Source: Gelria sp.
GTDB taxonomy: Bacteria; Bacillota; Syntrophomonadia; Syntrophomonadales; Syntrophomonadaceae
Reading direction: 5' to 3'
Assembly (NCBI GenBank): GCA_012839665.1
Contig: DUMX01000088.1
Span: 1 to 5,673, forward strand
Length of the DNA stretch: 5,673 nucleotides
Every line of letters begins with the position of its first letter. Position 1 is the first letter of the stretch. A program made the position numbers and the translations under genes. Below are positions 1 through 5,077 of this stretch, in pieces. Under the pieces are notes generated by a model. It saw nothing but the letters and a program-made list of their open reading frames with translations, was not told the origin of the DNA and did not search any database.

Positions 1-245
1 AATTGTAGAGAAATTATCATCAGCCAGAATCATGGCTGCAGCCTCACGACTAACTTCGGTTCCGGTAATACCCATGGCTACACCAATATCAGATGCTTTT
101 AGTAGTTGCCATGACTGGTGATGGGGTTAATGATGCTCCAGCCTTAAAAGCATCTGATATTGGTGTAGCCATGGGTATTACCGGAACCGAAGTTAGTCGT
201 GAGGCTGCAGCCATGATTCTGGCTGATGATAATTTCTCTACAATT
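1..245. repeat. 101-bp inverted repeat with 43-bp centre (fold-back at left edge)
   Basis: Bases 1-101 are, by direct base-by-base reading, the exact reverse complement of 145-245. The intervening 102-144 is single copy. The right arm and centre encode conserved P-type ATPase sequence in the correct frame. The left arm carries the same codons on the minus strand, so it is the copy that is out of place. Pairing stops at 102/144 and runs to the very first base of the window. A perfect arm of about one short-read length that ends at the window edge is typical of an assembly or whole-genome-amplification chimera. A real inverted duplication cannot be excluded from sequence alone. Confidence 0.97.
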
Positions 246-947
246 GTTAATGCGGTGTATGAAGGTCGGGCTATCTATGATAATATAAGGAAGTTCATTA
301 GATATCTTTTAGGCTGCAATATTGGTGAAGTTCTAGTAATGTTTATTGCTACCTTGCTGGGTATGCCACTCCCGTTTTTGCCCATTCAAATTCTATGGAT
401 TAATCTGGTTACTGATGGTTTACCTGCTATGGCCCTGGGATTAGAACCGCCAGAACCAGGAATAATGCGCCGTAAACCGCGGCCACGTACTGAAGATATA
501 TTTGCTCGAGGATTGGGAGCTATGGTTTTTAAGCGCGGCCTATATATTGCCGTAGTAACCCTTTTAGCTTTTACTATTGGTTTAGTAGTCAGCCACTGGT
601 ATGGCGTAGAGGACCTGGCTTCTGCCCGTACTATGGCATTAACAACCCTGGTGTTTGTCCAGTTATTTTTTGTTTTCGAATGTCGCTCCGAACGATTTTC
701 GCCTTTTGAGTTGGGCTTTTTTACTAACCGCTTTTTGATTTTTGCCGTTATTTGCTCGGTGTTTATGCAGTTATTAATAATTTATCTGCCATTTTTCCAG
801 CATGTATTTAAGACGGTACCCCTCGATGGTTGGCAATGGATGTTAATACTCTTAATCAGTGGGTTTAGACTGTTTGGAAAATTTATATTGTATACCTGGC
901 AGAGACTTTTCCTTTCAGGTTTTGAATATGGTAAAATTAAAGCTTAA
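93..947 (+). CDS. yloB: P-type Ca2+-transporting ATPase, C-terminal part (5' end missing)
   Basis: This is the C-terminal third of a SERCA-type calcium pump, an inner-membrane protein that uses ATP to export Ca2+; full-length relatives are about 900 residues. The open frame begins at an ATG at 93, but residues 1-3 come from the folded-back repeat arm. Authentic sequence starts near 102, so the true start, the actuator domain, the phosphorylated DKTG aspartate and M1-M4 are absent. Counting from the ATG, TGDGVND of the P domain is at residues 8-14. M5 carries N76 and E79 (NIGE) and M6 carries N104, T107 and D108 (NLVTDGLPA), equivalent to SERCA N768, E771, N796, T799 and D800. M7-M10 follow at about 148-168, 183-197, 212-233 and 246-268. 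The M8 position equivalent to SERCA E908 appears to be Q190. Calcium specificity is inferred from these residues and from synteny with B. subtilis yloB. The gene itself may be intact in the organism; only this copy of the sequence is cut. Confidence 0.9.
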   Translation: MLLVVAMTGDGVNDAPALKASDIGVAMGITGTEVSREAAAMILADDNFSTIVNAVYEGRAIYDNIRKFIRYLLGCNIGEVLVMFIATLLGMPLPFLPIQILWINLVTDGLPAMALGLEPPEPGIMRRKPRPRTEDIFARGLGAMVFKRGLYIAVVTLLAFTIGLVVSHWYGVEDLASARTMALTTLVFVQLFFVFECRSERFSPFELGFFTNRFLIFAVICSVFMQLLIIYLPFFQHVFKTVPLDGWQWMLILLISGFRLFGKFILYTWQRLFLSGFEYGKIKA

Positions 948-994
948 CAGGAGAAAATACGAAAATAGTGTGGAGGTATCTTCTTAATTCAAAC

Positions 995-1000
995 AGGGGG
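995..1000 (+). promoter_or_regulatory. Ribosome binding site of dapF
   Basis: AGGGGG lies 5 nt before the ATG at 1006. A second purine-rich GGAGGT at 972-977 is too far from that ATG to serve it. Confidence 0.6.
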
Positions 1001-1005
1001 TCAGT

Positions 1006-1839
1006 ATGAAGTTTACTAAAATGCATGGATTGGGCAATGATTTTATAATAATGGAAGCCCCTTCCTGGGAGGAAGGCGGCCATTACCAGGCCTATGCCAG
1101 CTCCCTTTGTAATCGTAATTTTGGAGTTGGTGCCGATGGCTTAATAATTACCGGACCAGACCCGGAATTGGATATATTTATGCGCATATTTAACCCCGAC
1201 GGTTCTGAACCGGAAATGTGCGGTAATGGAATTCGTTGTGTAGCACGCTATGCTTATGATTACAACCTGGTAAAAACAAATCAAATCGGGGTAAGAACCC
1301 TGGCCGGACCCAGATATCCTGAACTTATTATTAAGGACCAGCAGGTGGAAGCAGTCCGAGTTGATATGGGTGAACCGGAATTAAAAAGAGAAAATATCCC
1401 GGTAAAAGGGGAAAACAGCAATATCGGCCTTCGACTGCAGGTAAATAGTCAGGAGTTTATAGCTACGGCTGTATCAATGGGAAACCCTCACTGTATCATT
1501 TTTGTAGATGAGGTGGACAAGATCCCTATTAGTACCTGGGGGTCATTACTGGAAGTCCATGAAATGTTTCCAGCCCGGATTAATGTAGAGTTTGTTCAGG
1601 TACTGAATAACGAAGAAATAGTAATGCGAGTATGGGAAAGGGGGACAGGCTTAACTCTGGCTTGTGGCACAGGTGCCTGTGCCAGCCTGGTAGCGTCTGC
1701 TCTCAATGATAAAACAGGTCGCAGAGCTACTGTACATTTACCTGGCGGGGATTTACTGATAGAGTGGTCAGAGTCAGATAATCATGTTTACATGACCGGC
1801 CCGGCAGTAGAAGTTTTCGAAGGGGTAATTAGTAAATAG
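1006..1839 (+). CDS. dapF: Diaminopimelate epimerase DapF
   Basis: DapF converts LL-diaminopimelate to meso-diaminopimelate in the cytoplasm, supplying peptidoglycan cross-links and the precursor of lysine. It is a cofactor-independent racemase with a two-thiol mechanism, and both thiols are visible: Cys72 in PEMCGNGIRC and Cys220 in ACGTGAC. The N-terminus MKFTKMHGLGNDF and the motif RNFGVGADG (residues 37-45) are also family hallmarks. The 277 residues match the usual length of about 275, so the protein is complete. The ATG at 1006 fits both the conserved N-terminus and an AGGGGG ribosome site. It follows the ATPase stop by 58 bp and is followed 52 bp later by the aminotransferase that makes its substrate, which supports the pathway assignment. 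No terminator is visible on either side, so co-transcription with dapL is likely. Confidence 0.98.
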   Translation: MKFTKMHGLGNDFIIMEAPSWEEGGHYQAYASSLCNRNFGVGADGLIITGPDPELDIFMRIFNPDGSEPEMCGNGIRCVARYAYDYNLVKTNQIGVRTLAGPRYPELIIKDQQVEAVRVDMGEPELKRENIPVKGENSNIGLRLQVNSQEFIATAVSMGNPHCIIFVDEVDKIPISTWGSLLEVHEMFPARINVEFVQVLNNEEIVMRVWERGTGLTLACGTGACASLVASALNDKTGRRATVHLPGGDLLIEWSESDNHVYMTGPAVEVFEGVISK

Positions 1840-1844
1840 ATTTT

Positions 1845-1871
1845 TTTACACTGAAGGACATCAAATATAAA
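1845..1871 (+). promoter_or_regulatory. Possible sigma-A promoter before dapL
   Basis: TTTACA (1845-1850) resembles a -35 box and TATAAA (1866-1871) a -10 box, each 5 of 6 to consensus. The spacer is only 15 nt; an alternative -10 AATAAT at 1870-1875 gives 19 nt. Neither spacing is ideal and the region is AT-rich, so chance is a real possibility. If used, the transcript would start just at the dapL ribosome site. Confidence 0.3.
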
Positions 1872-1878
1872 TAATTAC

Positions 1879-1884
1879 AGGAGG
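1879..1884 (+). promoter_or_regulatory. Strong ribosome binding site selecting the GTG start of dapL
   Basis: AGGAGG, followed by TT, stands 7 nt before GTG at 1892. The next in-frame ATG, at 1910, is 25 nt away, so the GTG is the better start. Confidence 0.85.
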
Positions 1885-1891
1885 TTTTAGG

Positions 1892-3064
1892 GTGAAGGAA
1901 AATAAAGCTATGCAAAATTTACCCCCGTATTTATTTGCTCGTATTGAACAAAAAATTGCTGAAGCTAAAGAAAAAGGAATAGATATTATAAATTTAGGTA
2001 TAGGAGACCCCGACCAACCTACTCCCCGCCATATTATTGACCGCATGGCCACCAGCATTTATGATGTAGCCAACCACCAATATCCTACTTCAGTTGGTTT
2101 ACTTGAGTTTCGGCAAGCAGTTGCGGACTGGTACGAAAAACGTTTTGGGGTAATTTTAGACCCTAAGAACGAAGTAGTTTCCTTGCTGGGCTCTAAAGAG
2201 GGACTGGCATACGTATCCTTCGCTTATCTGGACCAGGGAGATATTAACCTGGTACCCGACCCGGGTTATCCGGTATATGGAATTGGCACCTTGCTAGCCG
2301 GTGGAGAACCTTACATAATGCCACTTAAAGAGGAAAACGGTTTTCTACCGGTATTAGAAGATATACCATCAGATATTGCTCAAAAGGCCAGGATTATATT
2401 TTTAAATTATCCTAACAACCCAACCGGTGTAATTGCCGGTTTAGATTTCTTCCAAAGGGTAGTTGAGTTTGCGAAGAGCTATGATATTTTAGTCTGTCAT
2501 GATGCTCCCTATACGGAAGTAGCCTTTGATGGGATTAAACCGGTTAGCTTTCTTGAGGCCGAGGGTGCAAAAGATATAGGTATTGAATTTCATTCTTTAT
2601 CCAAAACTTATAATATGACGGGATGGCGTTTAGGCTGGGCAGTAGGCAATAAAGATGCTATAGAAGTACTGGGACGTTTTAAGTCCAATGTTGATTCCGG
2701 GGTTTTCCAGGCCATTCAACATGCGGGCATAGAAGCTCTTTCTGGTCCCCAGGATAGTATAGAAAAAATGCGGACCTTATATGAAGAAAGAAGGGATGCC
2801 TGTACCCGTGGTCTTGCCCGTTTAGGTTGGAAGGTTAAACCTCCCCAGGCTAGTTTCTATTTCTGGGTTCCAGTACCTCGTGGCTTTACCTCCGCATCAT
2901 TTGCTGAACTAGTCCTGGAAAAGGCCGGTGTTATTATAACTCCTGGTAACGGTTACGGTAAGTATGGTGAAGGTTATTTTAGAATTGCATTAACAGTTGA
3001 TAAATCAAGAATTGACGAGGCGTTTGACCGGTTGGAAAAAGCGCTGGGAAAGGTAGAGTTTTAA
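1892..3064 (+). CDS. dapL: LL-diaminopimelate aminotransferase DapL
   Basis: A PLP-dependent fold-type I aminotransferase of 390 residues. DapL converts tetrahydrodipicolinate plus glutamate directly to LL-diaminopimelate, bypassing the succinylase and acetylase branches. The opening LPPYLFARI and GIGDPDQPTP match the clostridial/cyanobacterial DapL-type family rather than generic aspartate aminotransferases. PLP-site residues are visible: NNPTG (175-179), D204 and Y207 in CHDAPYTE, the Schiff-base lysine K238 in SLSKTYNMTGWRLGW, and the carboxylate-binding arginine R364 in YFRIAL. The GTG start is chosen from its strong ribosome site. Placement directly after dapF, which uses the product, is the best evidence for DapL over a related transaminase such as an alanine or aspartate aminotransferase. 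The stop lies 4 bp before yicC. Confidence 0.94.
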   Translation: MKENKAMQNLPPYLFARIEQKIAEAKEKGIDIINLGIGDPDQPTPRHIIDRMATSIYDVANHQYPTSVGLLEFRQAVADWYEKRFGVILDPKNEVVSLLGSKEGLAYVSFAYLDQGDINLVPDPGYPVYGIGTLLAGGEPYIMPLKEENGFLPVLEDIPSDIAQKARIIFLNYPNNPTGVIAGLDFFQRVVEFAKSYDILVCHDAPYTEVAFDGIKPVSFLEAEGAKDIGIEFHSLSKTYNMTGWRLGWAVGNKDAIEVLGRFKSNVDSGVFQAIQHAGIEALSGPQDSIEKMRTLYEERRDACTRGLARLGWKVKPPQASFYFWVPVPRGFTSASFAELVLEKAGVIITPGNGYGKYGEGYFRIALTVDKSRIDEAFDRLEKALGKVEF

Positions 3065-3068
3065 ATTA

Positions 3069-3947
3069 ATGGTAAAAAGCATGACTGGCTTTGGCCGGGG
3101 TCAAATTAGTGATTGCGGTTACACCGTCAATTGTGAAATTAAAGGAGTTAACCACCGCTATTTTGATACTTTTATACGTATATCCAGACGCTATAGTTTA
3201 TTAGAAGACCGTATTAAGGAGGAGTTAAGGAAGTATGTCAGTCGGGGCCGTCTAGAAATCAATATAAATATTGAGAAAAGCGGAGAATCTAAGAGAAATA
3301 TCAAGGTTGACAAAGAATTAGCTATAGCTTATTATAACTATTTGAAAGAATTAGCAGAAAAACTAAATATTTCGCAGGAAATTCCCATAATAGACCTGTT
3401 CCGTTTACCGGAGGTTTTCAGTTTAGAAGACGAGGAAGAGGATATAGAAGTAGTCTGGATGGTTCTTAAACAATCCCTGGGTTTAGCCATGGATAGTCTG
3501 GTAGCTATGCGGATAAAGGAAGGGCTTAATCTAGCTGAAGACATCCGAAACAGAAATAGCACGATAATGAATATGGTAGAACAGTTAGAAACTCGCTCCC
3601 CTCAAGTCTGTAGCGAACATGGTGAGCGACTGCGTAGCCGTATCTTGGAGTTTATGGAACAGGATTTCATAGACGAGCAAAGACTTTTACAGGAAATTGC
3701 TATTTTCGCCGAAAAATCTAATGTTACTGAAGAAATTGTTAGACTTAAAAGCCATAGTAAACATCTGGAAGAATTAATGCTCTCTAAAGATGCAGTAGGG
3801 CGAAAATCTGATTTCTTGGTACAGGAGATGTTTCGTGAAACCAATACTATAGCCTCCAAAGCCAATGATTTAGAAATGAATCACATAGTTGTAGAAGTCA
3901 AAGCGGAATTGGAGAAAATTAGGGAGCAATTGCAAAATATCGAATAG
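3069..3947 (+). CDS. yicC: YicC/YloC family endoribonuclease
   Basis: A complete 292-residue member of the YicC/YloC family, normally about 290 residues. It begins with the signature KSMTGFGRG (residues 3-11), followed by the YicC N-terminal domain. It ends with the DUF1732-type C-terminal domain, whose core is RETNTIASKAND (about 256-267) and then a charged helix EKIREQLQNIE at the C-terminus. E. coli YicC has been linked to turnover of the small RNA RyhB, and YloC of B. subtilis has been reported to be an endoribonuclease; the substrate here cannot be read from sequence. The ATG at 3069 is set by the conserved N-terminus. It is only 4 bp after the dapL stop and has no strong ribosome site, so translational coupling to dapL is likely. 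One conserved-looking position reads QEMFRET where many relatives have QEMNRE. Confidence 0.96.
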   Translation: MVKSMTGFGRGQISDCGYTVNCEIKGVNHRYFDTFIRISRRYSLLEDRIKEELRKYVSRGRLEININIEKSGESKRNIKVDKELAIAYYNYLKELAEKLNISQEIPIIDLFRLPEVFSLEDEEEDIEVVWMVLKQSLGLAMDSLVAMRIKEGLNLAEDIRNRNSTIMNMVEQLETRSPQVCSEHGERLRSRILEFMEQDFIDEQRLLQEIAIFAEKSNVTEEIVRLKSHSKHLEELMLSKDAVGRKSDFLVQEMFRETNTIASKANDLEMNHIVVEVKAELEKIREQLQNIE

Positions 3948-3948
3948 C

Positions 3949-3979
3949 AGGAGGTGAATCCGGTTAATCCGGGGTTTTT
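3949..3979 (+). promoter_or_regulatory. remA leader: distant Shine-Dalgarno, small hairpin and near-tandem repeat
   Basis: A near-perfect AGGAGGTG (3949-3956) lies 23 nt before the only plausible remA start, which is much too far for normal initiation. In between, CCGG (3960-3963) can pair with CCGG (3969-3972) around a TTAAT loop. Folding removes 13 nt and leaves an effective gap of about 10 nt. The same bases also form a 9-bp near-tandem repeat, AATCCGGTT then AATCCGGGG. A run of five T precedes the ATG. The bridging role is inference; the 4-bp stem is weak. Confidence 0.5.
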
Positions 3980-4246
3980 ATGGACATTAAGTTAGTAAAT
4001 ATCGGTTTTGGTAATATCGTTGCCGCTAATAGAATTATTGCTATTGTTAGTCCTGAATCAGCACCTATTAAAAGAATAATACAGGAAGCCAGGGAAAAAG
4101 GGGTACTAATAGATGCCACTTATGGCCGTAGAACTCGAGCAGTTATTATTGCTGACAGTGCCCATATAATACTATCTGCAGTTCAACCAGAAACTGTTGC
4201 CAATCGTTTAACCTTCAAAGAAAACAACAATAATGATCTCGAATAA
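3980..4246 (+). CDS. remA: DUF370 extracellular-matrix regulator RemA
   Basis: An 88-residue DNA-binding protein of the RemA (YlzA, DUF370) family. In B. subtilis RemA forms rings that wrap DNA, activates matrix and osmoprotection operons, and is needed for biofilm formation. Hallmarks include NIGFGNIVAANR (7-18), SPESAPIKR (24-32), DATYGRRTRAV (45-55) and LSAVQPETVANR. Residues R18, P29, R50 and R51, important for function or DNA binding in the B. subtilis protein, are present at the same numbers, so the start at 3980 is right. An in-frame stop at 3965 excludes a longer form. The tail after residue 79 is Asn-rich and probably disordered. It sits between yicC and gmk as in many Firmicutes. 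Target operons in this organism, which may not form biofilms, are unknown. Confidence 0.96.
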   Translation: MDIKLVNIGFGNIVAANRIIAIVSPESAPIKRIIQEAREKGVLIDATYGRRTRAVIIADSAHIILSAVQPETVANRLTFKENNNNDLE

Positions 4247-4264
4247 TGAAAGCTGGTAATAAGG

Positions 4265-4858
4265 TTGACCAGAAAAGGAATTCTTTTTATAATATCAGGT
4301 CCTTCCGGAGTTGGTAAAGGGACCATAAAAGACGCGGTATTGAAAAAAAACACTGATATAAAATTATCGATTTCAGCTACCACCCGAGAGCCACGTAGTG
4401 GAGAAACTAATGGTAGAGAGTACTATTTTGTGGATGAGGACCAATTCCGCCAGTTGATTGACAATGATGAACTACTGGAATGGGCTAATGTTTATGATAA
4501 TATGTATGGTACTCCCAGACAGTTTGTTGAGAAGAACCTGAACCGGGGACAGGATGTAATGCTGGAAATAGATATTCAGGGTGCTTTTCAGATAAAGGCA
4601 AGAAAACCAGATGGCGTATTTATTTTTATTGCTCCCCCCAACATAGAAGAACTGTCCGTACGTTTGGAAGAACGTGGAAAAGATACACCGGAAAGTATAG
4701 AATTACGTTTAGCTGCTTGCAAGTGGGAAATGGAACAAATGAAGCATTACGATTATGTGGTGTTAAATCACGAATTAGAAACCGCAGTAGATACTGTTTG
4801 TTCAATCATTACCGCAGAACGATGTAAAGTTAAAAATTTGATTTGGAGCGTGATATGA
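4265..4858 (+). CDS. gmk: Guanylate kinase Gmk
   Basis: Cytoplasmic enzyme phosphorylating GMP to GDP with ATP, essential for GTP and dGTP supply; the Firmicute enzyme is a known target of (p)ppGpp inhibition. The P-loop GPSGVGKGT occupies residues 12-20. The GMP-binding region includes SATTREPRSGE (37-47), GREYYF (50-55), E72 and Y81-G82-T83. EIDIQG (101-106) is the acidic strand and RLEERGKDT (133-141) with R148 the lid. At 197 residues it is slightly shorter than the usual 200-210. The start is taken as TTG 4265, because the frame is closed by a TGA at 4247 and this start gives the family-typical N-terminus. CTG 4253 is a poorer alternative. No good ribosome site is visible, and an ATG at 4246 overlapping the remA stop is out of frame. 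Coupling to remA translation, 18 bp upstream, is likely. Confidence 0.96.
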   Translation: MTRKGILFIISGPSGVGKGTIKDAVLKKNTDIKLSISATTREPRSGETNGREYYFVDEDQFRQLIDNDELLEWANVYDNMYGTPRQFVEKNLNRGQDVMLEIDIQGAFQIKARKPDGVFIFIAPPNIEELSVRLEERGKDTPESIELRLAACKWEMEQMKHYDYVVLNHELETAVDTVCSIITAERCKVKNLIWSVI

Positions 4859-5074
4859 TTGATTCCTCCCTCAACTAAAGATTTAATGGAAGTAGCAGAT
4901 AGCAAGTATGCTGTGGTGGTGGCAGTGGCTCGTCGAGCCCGAATGCTATCGGAAGAAAGTAAGGACGATGAGGATTATCGACTTTCAAAGGTGGTAAGTA
5001 CGGCGTTAGATGAAATCATGAGTGGTAAAATTACCATTCAGGAGGATGGAGACAGTAAGGCAAAGGAGGATTAG
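4859..5074 (+). CDS. rpoZ: DNA-directed RNA polymerase omega subunit RpoZ
   Basis: Small 71-residue omega subunit, which helps assemble RNA polymerase by holding the beta' subunit. The core DSKYAVVVAVARRARML (14-30) corresponds to the omega signature, and KVVSTALDEIMSGKI (44-58) to the usual KPV..AL.EI..GKI; proline is replaced by valine. The acidic C-terminus is typical. The start is TTG 4859, immediately after the gmk stop and 10 nt after a GGAG at 4845-4848. It yields MIPPSTKDLMEVADSKY, which lines up without gaps with family N-termini such as MINPSLDELL. A better-placed ATG at 4855 is out of frame and closes after seven codons. Position between gmk and coaBC is the standard Firmicute arrangement and supports the call for this short gene. 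Confidence 0.93.
   Translation: MIPPSTKDLMEVADSKYAVVVAVARRARMLSEESKDDEDYRLSKVVSTALDEIMSGKITIQEDGDSKAKED
5063..5070 (+). promoter_or_regulatory. Strong ribosome binding site of coaBC
   Basis: AAGGAGGA lies 7 nt before the ATG at 5078 and overlaps the last codons of rpoZ, so coaBC has its own good initiation signal despite the 3-bp gap. Confidence 0.85.
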
Positions 5075-5077
5075 AAT

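Noticed and set aside
93..101. ATG 93 as a genuine start of a short membrane protein
   Set aside because: The start codon comes from the folded-back repeat arm; the real gene must continue upstream of residue V4.
1841..1847. Run of seven T after the dapF stop as an intrinsic terminator
   Set aside because: The sequence just upstream is AT-rich and I found no GC stem-loop preceding the T run, so it is not a supported terminator.
1861..2058. Minus-strand open frame of 65 codons over the dapL start
   Set aside because: It overlaps the dapL ribosome site and conserved N-terminus, with no support of its own.
3338..3865. Minus-strand open frames of 74 and 87 codons within yicC
   Set aside because: They lie wholly inside a clearly conserved + strand gene, are serine-rich in the way antisense frames often are, and show no recognised motif or ribosome site.
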